A model generated the notes under the pieces. It saw only the letters and a program-made list of their open reading frames with translations, did no database searches and was not told where the DNA came from. The translations under genes and the position numbers were made by a program. 15,286 bases of DNA from Chordibacter forsetii (GTDB lineage: Bacteria; Verrucomicrobiota; Verrucomicrobiia; Opitutales; Seribacteraceae), in the NCBI RefSeq assembly GCF_964187505.1, contig NZ_CAXLML010000013.1, positions 1 to 15,286 of the forward strand, read 5' to 3'. Positions 6,736 to 14,644 of this stretch are shown one piece after another (within the stretch, counting starts at the first letter, position 1; every line of letters begins with the position of its first letter).

Positions 6736-7944
6736 ATGGCAATTGAGAAAATAGTGGTTGTGGATGACGAAATGATGATTCGCAAGGCTTTGGAAACCCA
6801 ATTGCGTAATAAGCGATATTCGGTTGCTTCCACTGGAGATCTAAAAGGGGCTCGAAAGATTTTAGCTAGGGATTCTTTTGACTTGGTATTTTTAGATTTA
6901 AGGTTACCTGATGGGGAGGGTACGGATCTATTAGAGGAAATTACTGCTAAAACAGACGGACCTATGGTAGTTATGATGACTGGTTATGGTTCTGTTGAGT
7001 CAGCTGTTTCATGTATGCAGATGGGAGCATTTGATTATGTGGTTAAACCTTTCTCCTTTGATCAGATAGAAGTTGTGGTGGATAAAGTTGCTTCTTTTGA
7101 CAAAATGCGTCGGGTAACCAAGTACTATGTAGAGGAGAGTGATTCTCGGTCATCAGATATTGTCGGGGAAAGCGAACCCATTGAGAAACTTAAAAATTTA
7201 GTCAGCAAAGTTGCTAAAACCGAAGCCACAGTCTTAGTGACCGGAGAAAATGGGACGGGTAAGGAACTTGTCGCCCGAGAGTTGTATCGTAACAGCATGT
7301 TGGCAAAGCAACCATACATAAGAGTTAATTGTGCGGCGATTTCTGAAACTTTGATGGAAAGTGAGTTTTTTGGACATGAGAAGGGGGCATTTACGGGTGC
7401 AACTGAGAGAAGAGAGGGAAGGTTTGAACTGGCAGATGGAGGTACTATTTTATTGGACGAAATTAGCGAGATTGCACCCTCTTTGCAGGCTAAGCTTTTA
7501 CGGGTTCTACAGGAAAAAGAATTTGAAAGGGTGGGAGGGAATAAAACTATCCAGGTAAAAGTCAGAGTACTTGCTACCACGAATCGTAATTTGCTTAAAG
7601 AGGTAGAGGAAGGGAATTTCCGTGAGGATTTGTACTACAGGCTGAATGTTTTTCCAATTGCGGTGCCACCATTACGAGTACGGGAGAGCGATATTTTATT
7701 GCTGGCGAATACTTTTTTGGAACGTCATGCCAAAAGGCATGGGATTGGTAAAATTGCCTTTTCCAAAAATTGTGAAAAAGCAATTTTGGCTCATGATTGG
7801 CCCGGCAATGTAAGAGAACTTGAAAATGCCTTGGAAAGAGCGGTTATTCTGGCCGATGCGGGCAAGAAAATTGAACCCGACCTTCTTGGAATTAAGAGTG
7901 TCACAGTTAAACCTAAACCAAAGTCGAAAAGAACAAATCCATAA
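6736..7944 (+). CDS. Sigma-54-dependent response regulator lacking the HTH domain
   Basis: An NtrC-family activator. The receiver domain (1-120) keeps all key residues: D10/D11, phospho-acceptor D54 (VFLDLRLPDG), T82 and K104 (VVKPF). The AAA+ domain (about 142-375) has Walker A GENGTGKE (170-177), the sigma-54-contacting GAFTGA loop (217-222), Walker B TILLDE (237-242), FREDLYYRLNVFPI with the arginine fingers (295-308), and WPGNVREL (355-362). The protein then stops after a short basic tail (VKPKPKSKRTNP); the usual Fis-type helix-turn-helix (about 45-60 more residues) is absent, and no frame downstream encodes one. ATPase remodelling of sigma-54 holoenzyme should be intact, but target selection must work without specific upstream binding. 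A partner histidine kinase is not in the window. GGA about 8 bases before the ATG gives a weak ribosome binding site. Confidence 0.95.
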   Translation: MAIEKIVVVDDEMMIRKALETQLRNKRYSVASTGDLKGARKILARDSFDLVFLDLRLPDGEGTDLLEEITAKTDGPMVVMMTGYGSVESAVSCMQMGAFDYVVKPFSFDQIEVVVDKVASFDKMRRVTKYYVEESDSRSSDIVGESEPIEKLKNLVSKVAKTEATVLVTGENGTGKELVARELYRNSMLAKQPYIRVNCAAISETLMESEFFGHEKGAFTGATERREGRFELADGGTILLDEISEIAPSLQAKLLRVLQEKEFERVGGNKTIQVKVRVLATTNRNLLKEVEEGNFREDLYYRLNVFPIAVPPLRVRESDILLLANTFLERHAKRHGIGKIAFSKNCEKAILAHDWPGNVRELENALERAVILADAGKKIEPDLLGIKSVTVKPKPKSKRTNP

Positions 7945-7981
7945 AGAAGTTTCTTCAACGGAATTGAATGAGATCGGAAAC

Positions 7982-8009
7982 CAAACTTGAGGGTTTGTCC
8001 GCTTTTTTT
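7982..8009 (+). terminator. Weak rho-independent terminator after response regulator
   Basis: CAAAC (7982-7986) pairs with GTTTG (7993-7997) across a six-base loop. After TCCGC comes a run of seven T's (8003-8009). The stem is short and the T-run offset by five bases, so strength is doubtful. It lies about 37 bases after the response regulator stop. Confidence 0.4.
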
Positions 8010-8035
8010 AGGTTTTCAACAGCAGTTCAGTGCAG

Positions 8036-8059
8036 GCTCTTAATTAAGACACTAAGAGC
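8036..8059. repeat. Inverted repeat in intergenic region
   Basis: GCTCTTA (8036-8042) and TAAGAGC (8053-8059) form a 7-bp stem with a 10-base loop. No T-run follows on either strand, so it is not a clear terminator. It could be an operator or part of an untranslated RNA. Confidence 0.35.
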
Positions 8060-8150
8060 ATTTAACTAGTCCACAGTCAGTCAAAATATGCGGGATTGAG
8101 CAGAAAAGCCAATATTATCTCTGGGAAAGAGAATCACGAATATGTAGTAT

Positions 8151-8168
8151 TGGCAGTTGCCGTGCCAT
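8151..8168 (-). promoter_or_regulatory. Sigma-54-like promoter element / palindrome
   Basis: On the minus strand the sequence reads TGGCACG-GCAA-CTGCC. This keeps GG and GC exactly 10 bases apart and matches the -24 element TGGCACG fully and the -12 element TTGCW partly. Transcription would run leftward into the 7945-8140 gap, antisense to the 3' side of the sigma-54 regulator, where no protein gene is seen. The site is also a perfect inverted repeat, TGGCA-N7-TGCCA, so it may instead be a regulator-binding site. It was found by eye. Confidence 0.35.
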
Positions 8169-8197
8169 TTACTTATTCTAGTAAAATGAAGATCTGC

Positions 8198-9034
8198 TTA
8201 CTCAAAGAGTAATTTTGCCATTTCGGGATCTTCTGAAATGTCGATGACTTGATTTGGGTCAAAGGGTTTGCCATTCTTGACTGTAAAGGCGACTAGGATT
8301 CCGCGGTCAAATTCCCCTTCTTCCCATAAACTTCCGTCCTCGTCCCATTTGGAGATTGTTCCCTGGTATTTCCCGTTTCGGTAGCGTAAAACGGCTTCCT
8401 TTTTACCTCGATCATCCAATGCGGTGATCGTGCCGTTGTATAATTCTTCTGTCTCTCGAATCCAAACCATTCCTCCTCGTTTGGGATCTCCGGCAAACTT
8501 TTTGTAAAATTCTGGTCCGGCACCTTCCCACTCCTTAAGCTCTACTGATGCTAGAGAAGCTCCAGTTTGAGCCACACCTTCGTCTTCGAAACGACCAAAG
8601 TCCTCCATTCCATCTTGATAATATCGTCTGGAATAAATTACATTTTTGGATGTCCAGACAAAGAAATATCCGTGTTTCTCTCCGTTTTTATATTGTTGCT
8701 TTGACTTTAAGTTTCCATTTTCGTGCCATTCGTAAAAGTCACCATCAGGCACGCCACTTACATAACTTCTCAAGGCTGATACGGTTCCGTTCCTTGCCCT
8801 AACTTTGATCACTCCGGAATAAGGTCGCTTGGATTCCTTAAAACAAAACATATTTTCATCGTCTACAAAGAAGGTATCAGATGCCTCGACTGAACTCCCT
8901 TCCCAGTAAGATTGTTCCTTGAGAATATCTGCCAATGGGTATCCTTTTTCTTTGGTTTGTACTTGCGGTTTTTCGCAGGAAGAAATCCATATTGCAAAGA
9001 ACAGGAAGCAGAGGAATTGAGTATATTTAGACAT
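8198..9034 (-). CDS. MORN/YwqK-like repeat lipoprotein
   Basis: The preferred start is the ATG at 9034 (278 aa), because it places MSKYTQFLCFLFFAIWISSC as a clean lipoprotein signal with Cys20 followed by EKPQ. The longer frame from 9061 would add nine residues (MASITKKPT) and overlap the divergent region. The mature part carries MORN-type repeats of the YwqK style (G-x-x-x-G-x-x-x-x-W-x-x-x-G-x-L): VPDGDFYEWHENGNLKSKQQ, then YKNGEKHGYFFVW, and later YNGTITALDDRG, RNGKYQGTISKWDEDGSLWE. Such repeats form beta-hairpin sheets and usually have unknown roles; YwqK itself was proposed as an antitoxin, but no toxin partner is seen here. It is probably membrane-anchored, with a surface or periplasmic structural or binding role. 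Confidence 0.85.
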   Translation of the reverse strand: MSKYTQFLCFLFFAIWISSCEKPQVQTKEKGYPLADILKEQSYWEGSSVEASDTFFVDDENMFCFKESKRPYSGVIKVRARNGTVSALRSYVSGVPDGDFYEWHENGNLKSKQQYKNGEKHGYFFVWTSKNVIYSRRYYQDGMEDFGRFEDEGVAQTGASLASVELKEWEGAGPEFYKKFAGDPKRGGMVWIRETEELYNGTITALDDRGKKEAVLRYRNGKYQGTISKWDEDGSLWEEGEFDRGILVAFTVKNGKPFDPNQVIDISEDPEMAKLLFE

Positions 9035-9132
9035 AGTTGGCTTTTTAGTTATACTTGCCATTTTCTACAATTCTTTGCTCTGTTGAGCTGACTGACAAGA
9101 TTAAAGCTTTTTATCTTTCCATTCGAATTCAT

Positions 9133-10170
9133 ATGATCATCCCCAAAGCCAACAAACTTAGCACAAACGAACTTAATGAAGTCGAGGCAATTGCTTCGGA
9201 TTTTGAATGTTCCATTTTAGAAATCCAGGGACACAACCGTTGTGTTTATGCCATTCTCGGAGACGAGAGCAGAGAAGTTATGTTCAAGCGAATTGCTGGA
9301 CTCCCTTTTATTTCCAAGGTCGATATGATCGAGTCGCCCTATAAATTGATGGATCGGCGATCTGGTCTGGCAGATCATCGAGTCCAAGTTGGAAAGACCG
9401 AGGTTGGTAAAGAGGAACCCTTCTTTATCGCTGGTCCCTGCACCATTGATCCAAAGAATCCTAATCTTTTTTTGGAATCTGCTCATGCCATCAAAGAGGC
9501 AGGAGCTCATGCCTTGCGAGGTGGAGTATGGAAGCCACGTACCAATCCATATTCCTATCAAGGAGACAGTAAATCCCTCGAGATTATTCTTCAAGCCCGC
9601 GAAGAAACAAGGTTACCCATTGATATCGAAGTAATGGACTCCGAACAGCTCAAACTTGCCTTCGATGCCAAGGTGGATGTTTTACAGATCGGAACACGTA
9701 ACGCATTAAATTATTCCTTGCTCAAGGAGGTTGGAAAGTTATCAGCAGGTTCGGATACCACAGTCTTACTTAAACGTGGTCGTCATGTCGGTTCCCCAAA
9801 TGAATTTATTGCGGCTGCCGAATATATTGTGGCCGAAGGCAACCCCAATGTAATGCTTTGTCCTCGGGGAACTACCCCACACTTGGAGGGCTATCGGAAC
9901 CACCCGGATGAATCGATCACTCCCTTGCTTAAAAACCGTACCTGGGCACCCGTAGTGGTAGATCCCTCCCATAGCGTGGGTCATGCCGATTTTGTAAAAG
10001 CCTGTTCCTTGGCAGCATTTGCATATGGAGCAGATGGGTTGTGCATAGAGTCTCATATCGATCCATCAAAAGGAATCGGAGACGACCCCAAGCAAGCAAT
10101 TAGACCGGAAAAGCTAAAAGAATTAATTCAGTCCTGCCAGGCAGTTTGGGAATCTCGCTACTTGCCCTGA
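9133..10170 (+). CDS. aroF: DAHP synthase, type I-beta with N-terminal ferredoxin-like domain
   Basis: It condenses phosphoenolpyruvate and erythrose 4-phosphate to 3-deoxy-D-arabino-heptulosonate 7-phosphate, the first step of the shikimate pathway. I chose the ATG at 9133 (345 aa): MIIPKANKLS begins the roughly 70-residue ferredoxin-like regulatory domain seen in Thermotoga-type enzymes, whereas the upstream ATG at 9055 adds 26 residues of non-conserved sequence. The barrel starts near residue 95 with FFIAGPCTID (metal-ligand Cys103). GGVWKPRTNPYSYQG (PEP/phosphate binding), LLKRGRH, LCPRGTTPHLEGYRN, VVDPSHSVGH (ligand His) and GLCIESHIDP (ligand Glu) follow. The last Asp ligand is presumably in GIGDDPKQ. 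The gene stands alone, divergent from the MORN lipoprotein. Feedback control by aromatic amino acids through the N-terminal domain is plausible. Confidence 0.95.
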   Translation: MIIPKANKLSTNELNEVEAIASDFECSILEIQGHNRCVYAILGDESREVMFKRIAGLPFISKVDMIESPYKLMDRRSGLADHRVQVGKTEVGKEEPFFIAGPCTIDPKNPNLFLESAHAIKEAGAHALRGGVWKPRTNPYSYQGDSKSLEIILQAREETRLPIDIEVMDSEQLKLAFDAKVDVLQIGTRNALNYSLLKEVGKLSAGSDTTVLLKRGRHVGSPNEFIAAAEYIVAEGNPNVMLCPRGTTPHLEGYRNHPDESITPLLKNRTWAPVVVDPSHSVGHADFVKACSLAAFAYGADGLCIESHIDPSKGIGDDPKQAIRPEKLKELIQSCQAVWESRYLP

Positions 10171-10421
10171 AGTTGTTGCTCTCTGCTCAGGCAAGCTACT
10201 GCATCCATAAGTCTGTGGTACTGATTGGGGTCTTGGGCAAAAGATTCGACGGCAACGGGGGGAGGGTTGACTGGTTGAGCAGGGCGGGGCAGTGAGAATG
10301 ATTTACGGCTTTTTATGGTCGAGTAAGTAACCTGAGCACCAATATACGAATTTTTAGGTTCAAATACTTGGACTAATCTTTTCACTAGTAAAAATTCAAT
10401 GGGTGCGTCCTTGATTGGCAA
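10158..10421 (-). CDS. Possible small hypothetical protein, 87 aa
   Basis: The frame opens at a TTG (10421-10419); an internal GTG, giving VKRLVQVFEPK, is another possible start, and there is no ATG. The translation has protein-like character: a mixed N-terminal half with hydrophobic strands (IEFLLVKRLVQVF), a Pro-rich linker (LPRPAQPVNPPPV) and a helical tail (YHRLMDAVACLSREQQLQGK). Its 3' end overlaps the DAHP synthase gene by 13 bases tail-to-tail. No ribosome binding site or promoter is visible, and the start lies just downstream of a terminator. The family is not recognised, and it could be a chance frame. Confidence 0.4.
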   Translation of the reverse strand: MPIKDAPIEFLLVKRLVQVFEPKNSYIGAQVTYSTIKSRKSFSLPRPAQPVNPPPVAVESFAQDPNQYHRLMDAVACLSREQQLQGK

Positions 10422-10434
10422 ATTTATGAAGGCA

Positions 10435-10468
10435 CAAAAAAGCCCATGCCGAGTATCTCGACATGGGC
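10435..10468 (-). terminator. Rho-independent terminator after Cys-rich lipoprotein gene
   Basis: GCCCATG (10442-10448) pairs with CATGGGC (10462-10468). CGAG/CTCG extends the stem inward past one mismatch to a TAT loop. On the minus strand it is followed at once by six T's (10441-10436). It lies about 32 bases after the stop of the small lipoprotein gene and should end that transcript. Confidence 0.9.
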
Positions 10469-10499
10469 CTTGAAAGTAAAAATCCTATATAGAAAACGA

Positions 10500-10664
10500 T
10501 TACTTGGAAGCGTTGCCTTCGTCGGCTTTGTCGCCGCCGCATTTTCCGCAGCATTCAGATTCGCCACCACATTCGCCACAGCAATCGTGGTCGTGTGAAC
10601 CACCGCCGCAGGAGGAAAATAAACCGATGGAGAGAACTCCGAGAATAAGAAGAAGGTTTTTCAT
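10500..10664 (-). CDS. Small Cys-rich lipoprotein with two CCGxCGG repeats
   Basis: A 54-residue gene, ATG at 10664-10662 and TAA at 10502-10500. MKNLLLILGVLSIGLFSSC is a lipoprotein signal; Cys19 is the predicted lipidated residue (lipobox LFSSC, Phe at -3 is tolerated). The mature peptide is GGGSHDHD followed by CCGECGG (28-34), ESE, CCGKCGG (38-44), then an acidic tail ending NASK. Six cysteines in two CC-x2-C clusters, plus the HDH just before them, suggest binding of a soft or transition metal (Cu, Zn, Ni) or a redox role at the membrane. It is monocistronic with its own terminator, and no ribosome binding site is obvious. I know of no named family for it. Signal peptide, repeat and terminator together make a real gene very likely. 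Confidence 0.85.
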   Translation of the reverse strand: MKNLLLILGVLSIGLFSSCGGGSHDHDCCGECGGESECCGKCGGDKADEGNASK

Positions 10665-10804
10665 AATGTATTAATTGATTTGTGGTTAGTTATTCAAAGG
10701 GGTTATCCCGTGCACAATCTTCTTATCTTTCTAGGGACTCGATTATAGTCAAGGGGAATTGATTGAATGAATTAAATTTAAGAGCACTCAACATAACCAT
10801 TTAA

Positions 10805-11470
10805 TTAGCCCAATTCTTGAATTTCCTTCCCGTTGGTTAGGAAGATTTTCTCGCCCTTTTCGTGTTTTATATTTTTGAGGCCAGTAAAACTTCCAAAGGC
10901 TGGCAAAATGATTCGTTTTTCACTTGCCACCCAGCAGGGGCAGCGCAAGGAATCTCTGCCTTTCCCATGTAAGCGGTACCCCGGGTGCAAGTGTCCAGCT
11001 AAGAACGGTCGATCAACCTCCTCGTCAGGTGGAAGATGCCTAAGTTCCCATGTGTTTTTCTTTGTGGGGGTAGGGTCGGGCAGGCAAGTAATGCCCAACT
11101 CTGGCCATGGATCTCCGGATTGCAGGTCATGATTCCCCCTCACTAAATCAATAGACAATTCCTGATATTGATCGCGCCAATTGAAGAGCAGGTTTCTAAC
11201 TGGTTGAGATCTTCCGGCCCGTGCATGTAGAAAATCTCCCAGAATGACCAACTTTTCAGCACGGGTGTTATCAATGAGTGTACCAAGGCGCAGGCAGTCC
11301 TCCATCGTTGTATGTTCAGATACTGGGATACCCACTTTTCGAAAAGTGGCCGCTTTCCCAAAATGAGTATCTGCAATGTAGATCGTTTTTTCTTTTGGCC
11401 AGAAGACCGCCCGATCAGCTAGAAGTTGGAGGGATTCTCCTTGCCAGTCAATGGTCAGCAATTCATTCAT
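10805..11470 (-). CDS. pdeM: Metallophosphoesterase of the ligase-associated repair cluster (PdeM/MPE)
   Basis: A calcineurin-like phosphoesterase of 221 residues. The metal-site motifs are complete: ADTHFGK at 33-39 (D, H), GDFLHAR at 78-84, RGNHDL at 111-116 and AGHLHPGY at 158-165. The FGKAATFRKVGIPV segment after the first motif is typical of this subfamily. Characterised bacterial homologues (MPE, studied with Lhr-Core) are manganese-dependent DNA endonucleases, so single-stranded DNA cleavage during repair is the likely job. The start ATG overlaps the helicase stop in an ATGA junction, implying translational coupling. No terminator is visible after the stop. Confidence 0.95.
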   Translation of the reverse strand: MNELLTIDWQGESLQLLADRAVFWPKEKTIYIADTHFGKAATFRKVGIPVSEHTTMEDCLRLGTLIDNTRAEKLVILGDFLHARAGRSQPVRNLLFNWRDQYQELSIDLVRGNHDLQSGDPWPELGITCLPDPTPTKKNTWELRHLPPDEEVDRPFLAGHLHPGYRLHGKGRDSLRCPCWVASEKRIILPAFGSFTGLKNIKHEKGEKIFLTNGKEIQELG

Positions 11471-13956
11471 GCAGACTTTTCAAGCTGTTGCGACATACGT
11501 TTTACCCGGTCGCTCCAAGATTCGGAACTTACTTGGGAACGCAAAGATTCTGCCCATAGAGGAAAACCAAATGGAGATAGTCGCGACGGGGACTTCCTGA
11601 CGATTTTTTGCCCGGAAATTCTTTTCAGTGTGGAAACCATTCGGTTTACTTCCAATTGTCTGTCGAGGACTTCCCGGCGCGATTGGGTGAGTAGAAGGTT
11701 GTTTGGATCGTATTTCGAAAAAACATCAAAAAACAATCCGCCTGATGCCTGAACCTGCCGGTTTGATTTGCGGGCACCAGGATAGCCCTGAAAGATTAAT
11801 CCAGCAACCCGGGCGACTTCGCGAAATTGCCGCTTATCCATCTCGCTTAAGTTCATGCATTCAAGAAGTTCATCAACCACACCTTCTGGGGATAAAAGAT
11901 TTCGCCAGTCGGATTCATTAAATTCTTTGGTAGAGGTTGAACAGAGGTGAAATCCATAGTCGTTAAAAGAAAGAGAAAGGGTCATCGGCTCGAGCCTTGT
12001 CATCCGATAACTGATTAAAGACGCGAGTCCTTCATGAGCCAAGCGTCCGGCAAACGGATAGATAAACCAACATGTTCCTTCCCGAGTATCTGTACGCTCG
12101 ATCAATAATTCATTCATTTTTGGAAGTGTTGAGCCCATGGTCTGTAACTCCAGGGATGGCCGTAATGCCCGCATTTCCTTTTCTTTAAAAATATCCTTTC
12201 CAGCAGCTTCCAGTTTCTGGCGTACACCCAGGGCCAATTCGGAAGAAAGGGGCGATTTCCCACCTCCCCAAACTGGAATGGCCCCTTTACCTCTCTTGGC
12301 CAAGGTGACTACAGCCGTGAGGTCGCGCACCCTTTTAAGGGCCAGTAATTTACCTCCAAAATAAAAGTTTGAGCCAGGCTTAATTCTTGAGATGAATGAT
12401 TCTTCCACCGTTCCCAGTCTTCGCCCGGTGCTAAATTTTACCTCGATTGCGGGATCGCTGGTGATCGTGCCAATGGACATCCTATGGAACCTGGAAATGA
12501 TTCGTGATTCCACGCTGTGCAATCCGTTGGCATCAACCACCACGCGTTTGAACTGATCGTATGCCCGTAAGGTATCTCCTCCACGAATGATAAAATCAAG
12601 CACCCATCCCCATTCCTCTTCGGTTATGTCCCTGTAGGACCAAGCAGAGCGGACCTCTTTGATTGCATCTTTTGAGAAAAATCCACCCCCCAATGCCAGG
12701 GTGATCAGATGTTGGGCAAGTAAGTCCAATGGAGACCTGAGAGGATCGCGGGCTTCAATTCTTCGTTCATTGATCGCTTCCCGTGCAGCCGCATACTCCA
12801 CCATCTCCATTGCATGGGTGGGGACGCAAATTACCCGACTTACCGCACCGGGTTGATGCCCGCACCTGCCTGCCCGTTGCAATAAACGAGCGACTCCTTT
12901 GGGCCCTCCAATTTGAATGACTTGATCAACGGGCGAAAAATCGACCCCCAAGTCCAGGCTACTTGTACAAACCACCGCCTGTATACTTCCTTCCCGCAGG
13001 CGGTCTTCCACCTGTTTTCTTTCCTTGCGGTCAATGGATCCATGGTGAATGCCAATTTCATCCTTCCATTTTGGCCGAATTTGCTGCAGTTCATGATACC
13101 AAAATTCTGTCTGTGATCGAACGTTGGTGAATACAAGGGTTGTTCCGGCACCTTCAATTTGTTGGGCGACCTCCTCAACCATTTTTCCACCGAGATGTCC
13201 CGCCCAAGGAAATTTTTCCATATCTTTTGGGATGAGGACATCGACCTCGAATTTTTTCTTTAAATCTCCATTAATCAATTTACCTGGTTGGTTGGTTCCC
13301 AGAAGGGTAGCTTGAGCAATATCTAGGTTTCCCAGGGTCGCGGATAATCCCCAGGTTTTTAATTTTGGATTCCATAATCGTAAACGAGCCAGCCCCAGTT
13401 CGGTTTGTACTCCCCGTTTGGTGGATAATAACTCGTGCCACTCGTCGACCACCACGGTTCGTAAATTGGAAAATGCCTCTTTGGTTTCAGGGTAGGAGAG
13501 GAGTAGGGATAGACTCTCTGGCGTAGTTACCAAACAGGATGGAAAGCGTTTTCTTTGCTTCGCCTTGATTGATCCGGTGGTATCTCCTGTTCGTTCTTCC
13601 ACAGTCCATGGGAGTTGCAAATCTTCCACTAAAGTACGAAGTGAATGGGTGGTGTCCTTGACGAGGGCACGTAGAGGCGTGATCCATAGAACACGCAATT
13701 CGGGCGGGCGCTTGGGCATTGGCTTTTTTCCAAGCTCGTCCATCCATTCGATCAAGGGACCCGCCCACGCGGCATAGGTTTTACCGGTACCGGTCGGGGC
13801 ATGGATTAATCCACTCTCTCCCTTGGCATGGGCAGACCAGGTTTTTTTTTGAAACGGAAATGGATCCCATTGTTTTGTCTTAAACCATTCAAGCACCACA
13901 TCTATTGCCGGCTTTTTAAGGGTTTTAGCCTTTTGCTTGCTTGCTTGTACGACCAT
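11467..13956 (-). CDS. Lhr-Core-type DEXH DNA helicase, ligase-associated
   Basis: An 829-residue superfamily 2 helicase. Motifs in order: FPFQKKTW (Q-like, 34-40), Walker A HAPTGTGKT (52-60), TPLRALVKD (Ia, 93-101), TTPESLSLLL (144-153), Walker B DEWHEL (171-176), SATLGN (III, 205-210), FTNVRSQTEFW (IV, 276-286), VVCTSSLDLGVDF (V, 328-340) and QRAGRCGHQ (VI, 360-368). About 450 further residues form the winged-helix and Lhr-specific C-terminal domain, matching the Lhr-Core length. Homologues are ssDNA-stimulated ATPases that translocate 3'-5' and unwind DNA or RNA-DNA. The gene begins immediately after the SRAP stop (TGAATG, no spacer) and overlaps pdeM by 4 bases, so the three form one coupled unit. 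An A9 run (13842-13850) lies in codons for QKK. Confidence 0.95.
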   Translation of the reverse strand: MVVQASKQKAKTLKKPAIDVVLEWFKTKQWDPFPFQKKTWSAHAKGESGLIHAPTGTGKTYAAWAGPLIEWMDELGKKPMPKRPPELRVLWITPLRALVKDTTHSLRTLVEDLQLPWTVEERTGDTTGSIKAKQRKRFPSCLVTTPESLSLLLSYPETKEAFSNLRTVVVDEWHELLSTKRGVQTELGLARLRLWNPKLKTWGLSATLGNLDIAQATLLGTNQPGKLINGDLKKKFEVDVLIPKDMEKFPWAGHLGGKMVEEVAQQIEGAGTTLVFTNVRSQTEFWYHELQQIRPKWKDEIGIHHGSIDRKERKQVEDRLREGSIQAVVCTSSLDLGVDFSPVDQVIQIGGPKGVARLLQRAGRCGHQPGAVSRVICVPTHAMEMVEYAAAREAINERRIEARDPLRSPLDLLAQHLITLALGGGFFSKDAIKEVRSAWSYRDITEEEWGWVLDFIIRGGDTLRAYDQFKRVVVDANGLHSVESRIISRFHRMSIGTITSDPAIEVKFSTGRRLGTVEESFISRIKPGSNFYFGGKLLALKRVRDLTAVVTLAKRGKGAIPVWGGGKSPLSSELALGVRQKLEAAGKDIFKEKEMRALRPSLELQTMGSTLPKMNELLIERTDTREGTCWFIYPFAGRLAHEGLASLISYRMTRLEPMTLSLSFNDYGFHLCSTSTKEFNESDWRNLLSPEGVVDELLECMNLSEMDKRQFREVARVAGLIFQGYPGARKSNRQVQASGGLFFDVFSKYDPNNLLLTQSRREVLDRQLEVNRMVSTLKRISGQKIVRKSPSRLSPFGFPLWAESLRSQVSSESWSDRVKRMSQQLEKSA

Positions 13957-14619
13957 TCAAAAAAGAGTCGATTGCTGGTCGCGGTTAGGTTCCAGAAGTT
14001 CTGGTCCATCCTCCCTGGTTGCATTGACTCGTTTGGAAACTGGATAAAAAAGAATGTCGGATTTTATATTGCTTAAAAGATCCAGCAATTGTCCAGCGGT
14101 CGATTGTTCACTCATCCATACTGAGTAATGTTCATCCGAAAGAATAACCGGCATGCGGTGGTGGATATGGAGGCAGTTGGGCGGGGCACTGCGGGTCAAA
14201 ATAGTAAAGCACAGGCCATCAGGTCCTTCACGCCATAGACCGGCAAAGGCAAAGGTCGAACGATCGGGCAGATGGAAGAAGTGCGGGTTACGATCTCTTT
14301 CCACTACTTGCCACTCGTAATATCCGTCAGCGGGAACAAGGCATCTTTGAGACTCGAATGCAGCCTGAAAGGTTGGTTTTTGGGATACGGTTTCGGATCT
14401 TGCATTAATGGGGAATCGACGAGAATTTACCGAATTGGCAAAAGGGAAACTTCCCCACTGTGCTTCTGCCCAAGAATTGGATTGGTTGTTCGAATGAAGG
14501 ATAGGATGGGACTGCCCGGGTGAGCGGTTGTAGCGCGGATGGATTTTTTTGTGGGGCGGTGGGGCGTACTTGCGAAAGCGTTCGACCTGCGGATTGGACC
14601 ATGCGTATCGACCGCACAT
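13957..14619 (-). CDS. yedK: SRAP-domain protein (YedK/HMCES type)
   Basis: SRAP proteins form a thiazolidine crosslink with abasic sites in single-stranded DNA, shielding them from cleavage. The catalytic Cys must be residue 2, so the right start is the ATG at 14619 (MCGRYAW, 220 aa). A GGAG ribosome binding site lies 9 bases upstream and overlaps the alternative ATG at 14634, which further argues against the longer form. Active-site residues are all present: Cys2, Asn72 in INARSE, Glu102 in PADGYYEW and His154 in HHRMPVIL. Other family marks are GLWREG and FTILTRSA. It is the first DNA-repair gene in the run and abuts the helicase gene, suggesting cooperation at damaged single-stranded DNA. 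Confidence 0.95.
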   Translation of the reverse strand: MCGRYAWSNPQVERFRKYAPPPHKKIHPRYNRSPGQSHPILHSNNQSNSWAEAQWGSFPFANSVNSRRFPINARSETVSQKPTFQAAFESQRCLVPADGYYEWQVVERDRNPHFFHLPDRSTFAFAGLWREGPDGLCFTILTRSAPPNCLHIHHRMPVILSDEHYSVWMSEQSTAGQLLDLLSNIKSDILFYPVSKRVNATREDGPELLEPNRDQQSTLF

Positions 14620-14644
14620 ATGTTTATTCTCCAAAAGTTCCCAT

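Noticed and set aside
7125..7580. A long minus-strand open frame inside the response regulator gene.
   Set aside because: It is the antisense shadow of the highly conserved AAA+ domain and has no independent motif or start signal.
8062..8210. A 48-codon open frame on the plus strand (reading ANIISGKENHEYVVLAVAV in its middle) in the gap after the response regulator.
   Set aside because: It has no ATG or GTG start, overlaps the 3' end of the convergent MORN gene, and includes the palindrome at 8151-8168. It is probably chance.
9055..9132. The upstream ATG of DAHP synthase, adding 26 residues.
   Set aside because: The extension lacks family similarity and overlaps the extended form of the divergent lipoprotein frame. 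The ferredoxin-like domain begins at the ATG at 9133.
12840..13241. A 133-codon frame on the same strand inside the helicase gene.
   Set aside because: It lies fully within helicase motifs IV-VI in a shifted frame. The helicase frame has unmistakable motifs.
13842..13850. An A9 run near the start of the helicase gene as a phase-variation switch.
   Set aside because: It encodes conserved-position Lys codons in a housekeeping repair gene whose frame is intact, so it is likely ordinary codon usage.
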